Positions 34,105 to 46,134 of a DNA stretch of 64,000 bases are shown piece after piece. The number at the start of each line of letters is the position of its first letter. The stretch's first letter is position 1. The notes below the pieces were generated by a model. It did no database searches. It was not told the origin of the DNA and worked only from the letters and a program-made list of their open reading frames with translations. The stretch lies in the NCBI RefSeq assembly GCF_030272615.1, contig NC_081412.1:685776583-685840582 (forward strand), in the 5' to 3' direction. The stretch comes from Cryptomeria japonica. Lineage: Eukaryota > Streptophyta > Pinopsida > Cupressales > Cupressaceae. A program made the translations under genes and the position numbers.

Positions 34105-34831
34105 AGGGTATACAGAGCATCAGGCTCCATACATACCGGAAAAACACCAAAAATATTCAGAAAAATGTCTTGAAGAAAATACAAAAACATCAAAATAGTA
34201 AAGAAAAATCATGCATCGAAACGGTGAACAACCACTCCGGTGGCACCTTGGGTAAGTGTGATGGTGAAAACCTGACAAACAGGCGCCACTCAAAAAGGCT
34301 ATGGCTCCATTGTCTTTCAAGCTTGTTGCGACCACATTCATTACATACACACATCCATCAGTCAAAAACCATGGCTTGTTATTGATCTGCAATAAGAGAT
34401 AATACTTCATGCGTCTTGGGTCTCGCTTTTTCATAGTCATGTCTAAACTAGGGGCAATGCCCTTAACCTATTAATGGAAGTGGATTCTACATTATTCGTG
34501 ATTCGTTGGGTTCTTCATTCAAAACTGTCTCACAAAATCCAAAAAACATTCAAAACAATCACAAAATCCAAAAACATCAAAAAACATTGAAAATAAAACA
34601 AAAACATGGCAACACCTTGTACATACTCATCCGAGCAGATACCAAACAAACATTGAAAAATACTCACACGATGATCACTTATCAAATCGACCAAACAATC
34701 AACATCAACACACAAACTGTCTTAACAAGGATGCATCCTTCCTTACCAAAACAAAGACATGATACCATTTTCTTTGACAAGAAAATTTTGTTTAAGCTAT
34801 CAAAATACTTGGTTGATTTGTAGGTTATTCA

Positions 34832-34879
<48 letters not shown>

Positions 34880-36640
34880 GTTCCTACGCTACTCTGGGAT
34901 ATCCACGAGTGATTAGAGTGGCCAAGATGGTTCCTAAGCATTGTCTGTATGTCTTCTATGAATTATTTTGATGAAGATCTGGGGCATGTACTAATGGTGT
35001 CTACGTGGGAAGCTCACTAAGTTACGTGATCATATGAAACATACAGTCATAGATCACAACGGCTTGCTGACTACAGTGTATACTTCGACCATATGAGCAT
35101 GAACCATTATCAAGGGTCCATATTCTTTATTCTTTATATATGTTGTTTGCTTACAGGTACAATGCTCCATCTTTGGTTCCTACTACCTCATCCACGCTCG
35201 ATAATGATTTATCTCTTACTACAGTATGAACTTGTCTTAGGATATGATCAGCAAAAGATCAAGGAGGATGTTCCAAGTCATGCATGAAAGGAGATAATCC
35301 TTACTTGTTCTGCAAGCAATACTCCAGTCAACTTGATCCATTATATCAAGTTGCTTGTATTAACTTGCTATATCAAAATCCATGTAAGGAATACTTAGGT
35401 CATCTTGAATCATTATGTCAAGTTGCTTGTATTTTCTTACAACATTTTAAAGCTCAATGATGAAAATAAAGCACTATGGATCATCATTCCATCTCATCTG
35501 TTTATATTGCATTCCATTTCATGTCACCCATCCATTTAATCATTCATTATTCATATGCATGGTTCTGTATGCAAATGTGAACAAGATTAATATGAGAAGT
35601 TATATATAAAAATTGAGTTGGTCTTGGATACAATCACAATAGAGTTCTCTGATACATCATCAGTACATCATGTAAGGTCTAAACAACCTTGCATTCATCT
35701 ATCATAATCACATCCTCATTTCAACATCATTTAGTTATATTTTATATATAGTTCATTCTCATTTACTTGCATTAGTATCATTACATCATTTCATCATTGC
35801 ACAATCGTGACATTTAGATTCATTTACATTATAAAATTGTCCTTATTTGTATTTATTACATGATTAGCCATTACAGATGCATTCATTTAGTACCATTTAA
35901 GATTCATTAAGAAAGCATTCATTATCCTTTTAAATTGCATTAAAGTGCAGTTATTCATTACCCGTGAGTTGCATTATCATTTCACTTCATTATTTTCATT
36001 TAGATCATAACATAAAACCATTTGTATTAACATTGGTTTATACATATGCATTCATTTAGAAATCATCATATAAACATTTGTACTTTACATTTGTTTATCC
36101 ATATCACATTCATCTAAAAACCATCTAGATGCATTGACATAAATAAATTATTTATGTCAACATCATTGCATATCATTATCTCATCATCAATTCGCCATAA
36201 AGTACAAAGATATTGTCTATATCAGCATTATGCATACATAATCATCATGGCATTACATACATAAAGTATTACATCTACAAATCATGCACATCAACCTACA
36301 TCCATATGATTAAGAATCACATTCATACAACATACAAATAGACATCATGTAGGAATAAATCATCATAAAACATGCATATAGAAATCATCTCATCAATGCA
36401 TACATATAGCAAGTGCAACTATCCATCTAAGCATAAATCATAGATCATCAACCTGCATAAAATCCATACATATCAACATGCATATCATCACAAAATATGG
36501 GATCTCCTCATATATATCACATCATATCGCCAAAAACATACATGTATCAGAGTACAATGAAGTCCAAAATATCAGCTACCAAGAGCCATCCAAGACACAG
36601 TCCAAAATAACAAATGTAATAAGCATACAAAAATTCCCTC
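34105..36640. other. Post-pol non-coding region of element B
   Basis: No supported gene. It contains A-rich CAAAAACATC-type sequence (34140-34600), an (AT)21 microsatellite (34835-34876), and from about 35500 to 36560 a low-complexity tract of CATCAT, CATTCA and CATATA words. Post-integrase regions of this size are usual for Tat-like elements. Confidence 0.6.
34835..34876. repeat. (AT)21 microsatellite
   Basis: 42 bp of uninterrupted AT dinucleotides. Confidence 0.97.
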
Positions 36641-36649
36641 TTAGATGCC

Positions 36650-38600
36650 ACTCTAACCAGATGTTGCACCACCATCACCACCTGCTCCCCCACTCGCCCC
36701 TGCATCACCTGATCTATCTCTCCGTGGAGGACCCATCACACCCCCACTACTCTGCATCCTCTGAGACCGTTCTGATCTCTCCCAACGCATCCGTGAATAG
36801 CTAAGTGCACATCGACTAGATGGTACCTCCTGCTCATACAAGCCCCTCCAATAATCAACCTCTGCACCTGCTCTCCACAACTCTCTCGCTAGGGAATTAG
36901 TCGATGGCCCATGTCCTTGTACTCCCTCCAAGGCCCGCACTCTCTCCTATAACTGGATCACCCTATCAATAGCCTAATCCCTCTCTTGCAGCACTATGGT
37001 CAACTCTGACTCTCGTGCAAATAGCTGCACATGACCAGCGGCCACCTCTGCCTCCAAATCCTCTATGTGAGTCTGCAAAAATCCTATCATATGATCCTGC
37101 AGATCTCCACCACCTGTCGCTCCCTCCCCTGTATCCATAGGTGCATCTCTAGTGGCTCCCTCCCCTATCTCCATAGGTACCTGTCCCTCACCAGCATCCC
37201 TGCCACCTGATCTCATGCCTCCCTGTATCAAAGGTCCCTAAGATAAGCCCACCTCTCCCTCTCCGTTGTAAGCATCCACCACCCCCACCTCCACCTCTGA
37301 ATCCACCCCCTCCTCCAAAACCCCCACCCCCTCCTCCTCCTCCTCCATCACTACCTCCTCCATCCCCACCACCACCATCTCCTCTCCCTCGTCCACCAAT
37401 GCAACCTCCTCTCCTCCTCCGTCTATGTCCCCTATCCTCCTCAAAATTTGGAATCGGCTTTGTCGGATCTGATATCCAAGGAATCGGATGTGTCATAATG
37501 TACTGAGTGTACTCCTCTGACACCCCTGCATCTACCATCCCCGACCTCATATGCCATGGTCTCACCTGTAATGTGTGGAACTCTGCCAGCGCCTAATCAT
37601 AAGGTAACACTGGTCCCCACAAGTACCTCTCTCGTACCACTCGTGCATACTCTCCTGACCCACTAGGCAATCCCTATCGCCGCCCAAATTGTCTCAGAAC
37701 TCTACCTGGAAGCTATCTCTCCACATTGTAGGTTGTCCTACCAATGAGGTATCGTGTCATGAACGCATACAACAATGCCTCTGCATCATCCTCCCACGGC
37801 TCACACTCAATGTACGACCTCCAAATCACTGTATCCAAATCATCCAGTGCCCGCCGCAACCACTCTAACTTCCCCAGGTGGGGCTGACTCATCATACCTC
37901 CATACATATATACATATGGTTGGTCCACGGCTTGGAATCTCAGACTAACTAGTCGGGACACAGGTAAGTGCTCCCACGCCCAAATATCTAGCAGCGTGAT
38001 CCCTATTCCTAATGAGCCCATTCCTCGATATGCTACCTCATGTAGATCTTGATATAAGTGCCATAGCATGCATGGTCCCTATGCAAATCAAGTCCCCTCT
38101 GTAATCATCTTCTCGATCACCTGACCCCAACCAATGGCAAGTCCATGCGATCATCGATCTGGACATAGCAGTCCCCCAACAATCCCTGACAACACTCCTG
38201 GTAATGGCTCATATAATGTTGCTATATCCTCCCAAGCTATCGATCCATCATCAATGAAGACATCCTCCTCAAAGAATCTCTACACTATTGTTGTCCCCCA
38301 AGCTCGGTCATAGGTCACCAGCTCTCCTCGAATAGGAATGTGCAGGATGCGCCATACATCCTCCAATGTAACTATCATCTCTCCTTTCATCAAGTGAAAT
38401 GAACATGTCTTACTATGCCAATGCTATGATCAACCCGTGATTCATCCAATTCACGGGCATATACATAAAATCATACAGGCCTGTTGCTGCAATGCAATCC
38501 ACCTCAGCCTTTGTCAATCGATTGTGCAACACCTGTGTGGCGGGATGCCTCTCGCACATCTGTAAGACGTGAAGATCCTCTACACACGTACATCAACCAT
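36650..38600 (-). pseudogene. Antisense plant-mobile-domain ORF of element B
   Basis: Read on minus from about 38600. The N-terminal part has HPATQVLHNRLTKAEVDCIA, GEMIVTLEDVWRILHIPIRGE and ITLLDIWAWEHLPVSR, the pattern of the plant mobile domain (aminotransferase-like) seen in MAIN-type proteins and captured by several plant transposons. The middle holds a DDLDTVIWRSYIECEPWEDD segment (37713-38069), then a glycine-rich stretch (37238-37500), an acidic region and a helical C-terminus (DLEAEVAAGHVQLFARESEL). Several stops and frame changes break it. Its antisense position between integrase and 3' LTR recalls the antisense ORFs of Grande/RIRE2-type Tat elements. Function unknown. Confidence 0.75.
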
Positions 38601-38878
38601 CATCATCAGTTGTTTTGTTTCAAACTTTCTTAAGTTTAAACCTAGACTATCAACAGATACTTTGATCAAGTATCTTCGGGTCTTAACAGGTAAACAATCA
38701 TGGCACACCTAGACTACAATAGGCATTTATCCTAATGACCTAAGTCTCATCAGGACTGCTATGGTTCAAAACAACTCTCACCTCACATCTTCATCCATCC
38801 ATCATTGGCATCCAGAGATTCTTGTCCACACACATTGGTACATTTATTTTCCTAACAAAAGCACTATTCTGCATTCAA

Positions 38879-39052
38879 TAGCGCTAAAAGGCTGACAATC
38901 GCGCTAAATCAACTACCCGATAGCGCTAAAACAACAATAGCGCTACATTGACTATGCAATAGCACTAGACTTGACAAAAGCGCTAAAACCACTATGCAAT
39001 AGCGCTTTAGCGGCACAATAACGCTAATTTAGTTGACAACAATGCTAAAACA
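38879..39052. repeat. Cluster of AGCGCTA-type motifs
   Basis: About nine copies of AGCGCTA or one-base variants, many in the context AATAGCGCTAAAA, spaced roughly 15-25 bp. Exact or near copies begin near 38880, 38900, 38921, 38939, 38961, 38979, 39001, 39020 and 39042. The core AGCGCT is a palindrome. It lies between the start of the antisense ORF and the 3' LTR of element B. Confidence 0.8.
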
Positions 39053-39617
39053 CAGTTTTAGTACTATTGTCTTGACTCAACTTGGACCTAGCAAAAAACC
39101 TATCAAAAATGCATAAAATTTAAAAATTCAAATTGACATACCGTTGGTCCGTAGTCATCTAGCCGTTGGAATCAATGGACTCGCTCCAATCGGTGATCTG
39201 CTATGGGAACCGGCATCCTGACTGCTCCTTGCTCTTCCAAAAGGTCAAAACCAGAGCTCAAATTTCAATATGGATGCAAATGCAAATGACCCTGCTTTCA
39301 CCCCTTCCTCCCCATATATACCCTTCGCGGTCACCTTAATTTTACCCCGCTCACCGCCATGGTCCCCGTGAACTTCCCGAGCCTCCTATTTCTTCATATT
39401 ATCTCTGATTTCTTCTATTTTTTCACCAATATTAGTAAATTTTTCTCTTCTGCCACCCTGCCAATTTTCATTCTTTTTCGAGAGATCGCCTGATTTTTTG
39501 AAATTTTCAGCTCATCTCTCAAGGGGGCATACCACCCATTAAATTAACATTTATGGGGAATATTTCTTCACACCTATTTTTCTTTCTTTGAAACAATGCG
39601 ATAAACCACACCGTCTC

Positions 39618-39630
39618 AAAGAGGGGCAAA
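39618..39630 (+). promoter_or_regulatory. Polypurine tract of element B
   Basis: AAAGAGGGGCAAA immediately before the 3' LTR. The preceding 130 bp share CTCTCAAGGGGGCAT and TTCTTTGAAACAATGC with the corresponding region of the minus-strand element E. Confidence 0.9.
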
Positions 39631-41102
39631 TGTAGTCACATAAATCTGTCCAGTTTAATTAAATGAATATTTGCTATTTATTTGATTAAAAATCCACTAG
39701 CCATCAGTTAATTAAATTAATATTTAATTAATTCATCTTCAAACATTCTTCTATTAATTAAATAAATTATTCAATTTATTTTAATTAATTCATTAAACCA
39801 AATTCACAATCAATTAAATGAATAAATCTTAATTATTCAAATTAAATCCCCTTTTTCCTCTTTTAAATAAATAATTAAAAACATTTATTTAAATCATTCA
39901 CCCCCCCACTTGCATTTTCCTACAAATGCAAGTTGCAACCACAAATTGAAATAAATAAATCTATTTTAATTTAAAATCCTATTTTCTCTCACACACCAAA
40001 TCCACTTGCAATCCTAACCCCCTTTTAGATTCTTCTAAGCCCTTCCTAATTAACCTAATCCATTCCCTAAACATTGTCACATTCCTAAGCAACTTGAAGT
40101 CACTTTTCAAAGACTCCAAAGTCTTTGAAAAGCATTTATTGCTTTGTGTGTTCAACAATTTAGCCTCCAAAGTCTTCCAAACCACTAATGGCTCTTACAT
40201 GACCATTTATGGTTAAATCCACTTGCACCCATGGTTAGGGACTTTGACCCCTAACTCAACCCTCATGTGACCCATATGTCTTCTCAAACATTTATTGCTT
40301 TGACCATGGTTATCCCTTTAACCTTTGCACAAGAATTTATCCATTAGATAAAAGTATTATTGTTTGGATAATAAATTTATTTACTCAACCAAACCTTGAC
40401 CTTAACTCCCAAGTTAACCCTCAGGTCATGTCAAGCATTTAATGCTTCTTCCCTCTCCTCTCAACCCATCTCACGTTGATACTTGTCATCCTGGGATTGG
40501 GTTGAAATCCTTCGCATGGATTGAATATCATTCAATCCTAACCCTTGTTGAAATTACTCAATCTCAACCATCCATTGCTCCATTTTACCTATAAATAGAG
40601 CTCACATTCCTCATTTTCAAATCCTCAAACATTTAGCATTCATAGTCATAATCCTGGAAAACTTGTATGCATTTAATCTATAGTGAATTTTAGAGAGAGC
40701 ATTTAGAATAAATCACATATATTGTCATTTTTGGACGAAAATAAATCTTAGTTCATTTCATAGTATGTCTAATTAGTTTGTTTTACACTTGCATAGCATA
40801 GCTAAAACATTTCAATCTTGAACCTCCATAAGGCATCCATAGTGCAAAAAGTTGTTGAGAGCTACACTAATTTGGAATATGGAGAGGAGAGGAACAAGGG
40901 AGAAGGAGCTAAGAGCATGTTAAAAGGCATTTGGAGATGGCTTGTTGTATTTACTTCCATAGTTAAATATTTTACCATGTTTTTAGTCTCTTTTGATATG
41001 CCTATTTAAACTTGTTTTTGGTTGATTAACACTAACGTTTGTCTCTTGTGTGTTATTCCACCATAGATTTTAGTCTAACATTGTTCATTTTGTAGAGCAT
41101 CA
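39631..41102 (+). repeat. 3' LTR of element B
   Basis: TGTAGTCACATAAATC...AGAGCATCA, 1472 bp, matching 3337-4817. TATA box CTATAAATAG at 40589-40598. Followed by the GAAGG duplication (41103-41107) and the resumed gag of element A. Confidence 0.93.
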
Positions 41103-41826
41103 GAAGGATTGCAGATGTAAAATGGTTGCAAATGTGGATGTTCCTGACTTCAAACCAATACAAGGTGAGGATGAGCAAGTCTTGTATGTTGCTCAAAGAA
41201 GACCAAATTTCCAAAGACAAGGTATGCCTTTGGATCCACTTTCTTTTTCTGGTTATAGTGGAAATTCTTATATACCAAATAACCAATGGCAACCACCTTA
41301 TGCTCAAAATCTTGGTAATTATCAAAAATGGTACGGTTCTCAAGGCCAAGGGCAACATTTTGCTAATCAAATGCCACAATGGCAGCAACCACAAGGGAAT
41401 TGGTATCCACCTCAAAGCCAAGGAAGTCAGTTTCAAGGGAATTGGTAACCTACTCCTCAATGGAGGGGGAGTCAACCTTGGACTGCCCAATCTTCTGGTT
41501 ATCAACAACCTATTCAGCAGCCACAGCCTCCTGTAATAATGCCTCCTCCTGTAGCCACTGCAATCCCACCTAAGCCAACGCAGTTGCCTACTCAACCACT
41601 GCCAAATCCTAATATTAAATCTAAACAGCAACAACAAGCTTATTTAGCTTATCTTAATCAATACCCAGCCTATTCTCTATCTCTAAGTGATATTCACCTC
41701 TGATCTGGGACAAAACTGCCTAATCCATCTCCTCCAGTTATCACTGAGGTACAAGAAGAACAAGAAATATTTGATCCAACATATACAATACCTCAAAAGC
41801 AGATATTACCGCCATTTCCCCAGAGA
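41103..41826 (+). pseudogene. gag: gag of element A, C-terminal part
   Basis: Resumes the frame of 2511-3331. After GAAGG the sequence gives a Cys-containing DCRCKM segment, DFKPIQGEDEQVLYV, and a Gln/Trp/Pro-rich tail (motifs WQPPYAQN, QWQQPQGNWYPPQ). A TAA about 41446-41448 follows NW, with a further in-frame TGA near 41702. No clear zinc knuckle is seen. The first 209 bp are duplicated at 4818-5026. Confidence 0.82.
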
Positions 41827-42717
41827 TTGAAAGAAAAAGAAGTTCTCACAGAACAAGAGAAAGGCTTTGATATTATAGATCAACTGAAGCATGTTTGTGT
41901 TAAAATACCATTGTTGCAAGCAATAAAATATGTTCCTATATATGGTAAGGCACTGAGAGAAGCATGTCTAAAAAAACCTGGCAGGAAGAAGAAAGATCCA
42001 CAAACAATGCATGTTATGGGTCAACTGGTAGATATTATGTTAGGCAAGGTTGCAAATCCAAAATATTCTGATCCAGGTAGTCCTGTTGTAAGTATATTCA
42101 TTAATGGAAACCAGATAAAAAATGTTTTAATTGATTTAGGGGCAACCATTAATGTGATGACAAGAGAAGTAATGAAACATCTTGAAATCAATGGTCTAAG
42201 GCCTACACCCACAGTTCTATAGCTTGCTGATAGCTCTACAGTGAGACCAGATGGTATGATTGAAGATGTAGTGGTTATTTGGGATTCATGGGAATACCCT
42301 GCAGACTTTATGATTCTATCTCCAAAGGCAACATTGGGAGGATATCCAGTAATTTTGGGAAGACCTTGGCTTGCCACAGCTTATGCATATATTGGATGTA
42401 GATCAGGGGATATGACTATTTCAGATGGGAACTCTACAAAAAAATTAGCCTTGTATTCTCCTACACAACCCCAGTATGATCAACAACAAGCCGTTTGGCC
42501 TATTTTGGGAGAAGAATCTGAGGAAGTTGACTCTATGAATCACCTTATGATGATTAATCGAGGGCCATTCATGCAATTACATGATGAAGACTTAATTCTT
42601 TATAAAATTCTAATAAATGAGATGATACAAGAACAACAATTGCAGGAGTTGGTTCTGAATATTGTAGGTTTGAACTTTCCTGTAGCCACTGACATATTGC
42701 ATACTCTGTTGCCGTAG
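41827..42717 (+). pseudogene. Aspartic protease region of element A
   Basis: In the gag frame. KEKEVLTEQEKGFDIIDQLKH and VKIPLLQAIKYVPIYGKAL precede the protease; NVLIDLGATINVMTREVMK is the active-site region, where DLGA replaces the usual D-S/T-G, as in Athila-type proteases, and YPVILGRPWLATAYAYIGC is the second motif. A TAG at 42220-42222 replaces Gln in a V-L-Q-L-A-D context. TAG at 42715-42717. Confidence 0.88.
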
Positions 42718-43700
42718 GAAGTCTCTTCTTCTCATTTTTCTGATATGAACTAGATTGATCTTACTACCAAGATAGAAGTTGATTTCAATAAATGTTTGAA
42801 TATCAATAAAGATCTTTCAGATACTCAAAAGGGGACCCTCGTGGACTTGTTGAAATGTCATAAAAATGCTTTTGCATGGGATTACAAAGATATGCATGGG
42901 GTAGATCCAATAGTTTGCACCCACCGTATCTATATAAAAGAAGAATGTTGCCCACTCAGACAACTGCAAAGAAAAAACAATCCTGTATTAAAAGAAATAG
43001 TTGAAGAAGAATTGCAGAAGTTGTTAAAGGTTGGATTTATCTATCCTATCTCTGATAGCCAATGTGTATCACCTTTGGTAATAGTCCCTAAGAAAGGAGG
43101 AAAATGGAGGGTATGTGTTGATTATAGAGCCTTAAACTTAGCAACAAGAAAAGATCATTTTCCATTACCATTTGTCGATCAAGTATTGGATTCTTTGGCT
43201 GGTAAAAAATATTTTTCATTTCTTGATCGATCCAGTGGTTACAATCAAATTCAGATAGCCCCAGAGGATCAAGAAAAGATAACATTTACTTGTCCTTGGG
43301 GCACATATGCATAGTATGTTCTTCCTTTTGGGTTGTGTAATGCTCCAACCACTTTTCAAAGAGCATTAATATGTATATTTTTTGATATTTCTCAAGACAT
43401 CATGGAAATCTATATGGATGACTTTAACTTATGGTTCTGAATTTGAACAAGCATTAGGGAACCTGAAAAAAGTTTTGCAGCGATGTGAGGACTATAGTTT
43501 GTCATTAAATAGAGAGAAATGATTCATCATGATGCAGGAAGGAATAGTCCTTGGTCATCATATCTCTATAAAAGGAATACAAGTGGATCCAGCAAAGATT
43601 GAAGTCATTCAGCATATCAATGCCCCTATGAAGCAAAAAGATGTAAGAAGTTTCCTTGGTCATGCTGGATACTATAGAAGGTTTATCAAAGATTTCATCA
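42718..43700 (+). pseudogene. Reverse transcriptase of element A
   Basis: Ty3/gypsy RT. Motifs: FAWDYKDMHGVDP, VGFIYPISDSQCVSPLVIV, PKKGGKWRVCVDYRALNLATRKDHFPLPFVDQVL, FLDRSSGYNQIQI, CPWGTYA, VLPFGLCNAPTTFQRAL, and an intact catalytic YMDD near 43415. TAG at 43312-43314 splits the palm; a frameshift near 43425-43440 moves the frame from that of gag to that of RNase H. SDSQCVSP and ATRKDHFPLPFVDQ are Athila-like signatures. Confidence 0.92.
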
Positions 43701-44203
43701 AAATTGCAAGTCCCTTATATTCACTGCTTACCAAGGATATGGAATTTAAATGGACCTCTGCATGCAATGAAGCTTTCTTAAAGCTTAAGCATGCCTTGAC
43801 TCAAGCACCAATTCTTAAAGGTCCAAATTGGTCTTTACCATTTCAAATTCATACAGATGCATCTGATTATGCAATAGGGGCAATATTAGGACAAAAGATT
43901 GACAAATTGGAAAGTGCAATATATTATATTAGCAAGAACTTACAGGGACCTAAGTTAAATTACACAGTCACTGAAAGGGAAATGTTAGCTGTTATATATG
44001 CACTCAACAAATTCAGGCACTATATCAAAAGATATCCCATATTTGTGCATACAGATCATACTGCAATCAAATACCTCATGAATAAGCCTTCAATTACTGG
44101 TACATTAGCTCACTGGTTATTGTTGATGCAGGAATTTGATATTACAGTTGTTGATAAATGAGGGAAGTCTAATGTGGTTGCACACTATCTTTCAAGACTT
44201 TAG
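43701..44203 (+). pseudogene. RNase H of element A
   Basis: FQIHTDASDYAIGAILGQ contains the first catalytic Asp; LNYTVTEREMLAVIYALNKFRHYI the Glu; VHTDHTAIKYLM the next Asp; and SNVVAHYLSRL the terminal motif, where ADxLSR is usual and His replaces Asp. TGA at 44159-44161 replaces an expected Arg (K*GKSN), and TAG at 44201-44203 ends the segment. Confidence 0.9.
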
Positions 44204-45694
44204 TTGCAAGAGGATTCTACAGTGATAGATGATGTTTTTCCTGATGAACATTTATTTCTTATACAAGCCCACACTCCCTGGTATGCTGATATTGCCAACT
44301 ATTTAGCTGCTGCTAAAATGCCAATTAATTTCTCTCCTAAGGAAAGAAGGTTGTTAGTAGAAAAAAGTTTTAACTTCTCATGGATTGTTGATTGTTTGTT
44401 TTATACTGGGCTTGACCAAGTCATGAGAAGATGTGTAAGGAAAGATGACACATATGATATCATGCATGCATATCATGATGAGCCATGTGGAGGACATTTT
44501 GCTACCAAAAGAACAACACTCAAAGTACTAAGTATAGGATACGATTGGCCCACATTACACAAGGATGCAACACAATATACAAGGAAATGTGACAAATGCC
44601 AGCATATAGGAAGACCTACAAAATTTGATGAGATGCCATTATATCCACAAATATTAGTAGCACCATTTGATAAATGGGATTTAGATTTTGTTGGCCCAAT
44701 TGATCCACCTTCTAATGGAAAATCCTACATTTTGGTATGTACAGATTATGTAACAAAATGGGTGGAAGCTCGTGCCATGACACATGCAAGAGATAATAAG
44801 GTGGCTAAATTTCTTTATGAGGAGATATTTACCAGATATGGAGTACTAAGGGAAATTGTATCAGACTAGGGCCCACAATTTACTTCAACATTGATTGCAG
44901 CTTTGGTAAATGAATACAATATAAGACACAGGAAGTCTACTCCATATCATCCACAAGCTAATGGGTAGGTAGAAGTTACAAATAGGTAGCTTGAGGCTAT
45001 TCTTACTAAAATAGTATCTGTTCATAGAAAAGACTAGTCTCATAGGCTTTCCGAAGCAATTTGGGCATATAGAACAAGTTGGAAAACACCAATTGGTTTT
45101 GCACCTTTTGAGATGGTTTATGGAAAAGTAGCAATGATGCCTATTGAATTTGAGCATAAAACTCTAAGGACAACTTTGCAATTAAATATGACATTATCTG
45201 AAGCACAAAAGGAATGTATTCAACAATTAAATGCCTTGGATGAATGGAGGAAAATGGTTGTCCAACAGACGGAACTGATCCAAAATCAGAGATCAAAGTG
45301 GTGTGATAAATATATCAAAGAGAAGAAGTTCAAAGCTGGTGACTGGGCACTATTGTATGACTCTAGATATAAAGATGCTATGGGGAAGCTGCAAACCAAG
45401 TGGTTAGGTCCATATGAGATAGAAGATGTTTTCAATAATGGAGTTGTCCATTTGATCACAATTGACCCTGTTCGGTTTAAGCTTTTGGTGAATGGTCACC
45501 GATTGCATCTGTATCATAAGTCGGCCACTAAAGAGGAGTTCCTGCAACAATTTGAACAAAACAATGCAACAAAGGTTCCTGTAGCAACAAGCAAGGTTCC
45601 TACAACAACTGATAAGCTTCCTGCTGCAATTGATCAAAGTAATAAAGGTAACGTTCCTGCAACCACTGTAGTGAACATACTTGCCACTTCATAA
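44204..45694 (+). pseudogene. Integrase of element A
   Basis: HHCC region (MHAYHDEPCGGHFATKRT...CDKCQHIGRPTKF), DDE core (KWDLDFVGPIDPP; EIVSD*GPQFTS; YHPQANG*VEVTNR*LEAIL) and C-terminal part (KFKAGDWALLYDSRY, WLGPYEIEDVFNNGVVHLI). TAG codons stand at 44867, 44966 and 44987 where Gln is expected and at 45036 where Trp is expected. The tail is a Val/Pro/Thr-rich repeat of the KVPxATxK type and ends with TAA at 45692-45694. No chromodomain, as expected for a non-chromovirus. Confidence 0.92.
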
Positions 45695-46134
45695 TTCTTC
45701 TCGCATCATTTCACAATAAATATTTCCATATCTTATGGTAATATTCTTCTCCATAAATAAAATTACATCCACGTCATTCCATCCCACTTCTTATCTATCA
45801 TTTCACTTCATTTTGCCATTAATTTCGTATGACTGCAGCTATGTACATATTGTGTTTTATGTTAATTACACATTTATTATTTCATTATGATTAAGCCTTT
45901 CTAAATCCGCATACACTCCCCAAAATCTCATCAGCTTGTGTGGACACATGCTAGGTTAAGTTGGGGGGGTTCTTTATGGTTCGGTTTCCAAAGTTAGTCA
46001 TTATTCATCCTTTTCGGTACTTAGATTGATTGCTTGTCATCATTGTTTTAACAAGTTATCATTTCATGTAAGGAAATAATAAATTTTGCTGCCGAAATTG
46101 AGATATGTAGGAAATTTTCTATTTAGCAAGTCTA
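45695..46134 (+). other. Spacer between pol and third ORF of element A
   Basis: AT-rich, no ORF. It contains GTTAAGTTGGGGGGGTTC (about 45955-45972), a purine-rich run very like the polypurine tract before the 3' LTR (AAAGTTGGGGGGTA), so it might be a second plus-strand primer. This is an inference. Confidence 0.45.

Larger units (their letters stand above)
3337..41102 (+). mobile_element. Element B: Tat-like Ty3/gypsy retrotransposon, rearranged at its 5' side
   Basis: Two LTR copies (3337-4817 and 39631-41102) enclose Tat-like gag, protease, RT, RNase H and integrase on the plus strand, plus an antisense plant-mobile-domain ORF before the polypurine tract. It sits in the gag of A between GAAGG duplications. 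It is itself interrupted by a solo LTR, element C and element D. Its 5' end is abnormal: the left LTR is followed by element A gag sequence, not by a primer site, and the internal region begins abruptly at about 5027. It cannot be a simple intact insertion. Confidence 0.85.

Noticed and set aside
37188-37565. Host glycine-rich protein gene on the minus strand
   Set aside because: The Gly-rich stretch is contiguous with the decayed plant-mobile-domain ORF inside element B and carries its frameshifts; not a separate gene.
38879-39052. CRISPR-like array reading of the AGCGCTA cluster
   Set aside because: The repeat is only 7 bp, spacing is irregular, and the setting is a plant retrotransposon.
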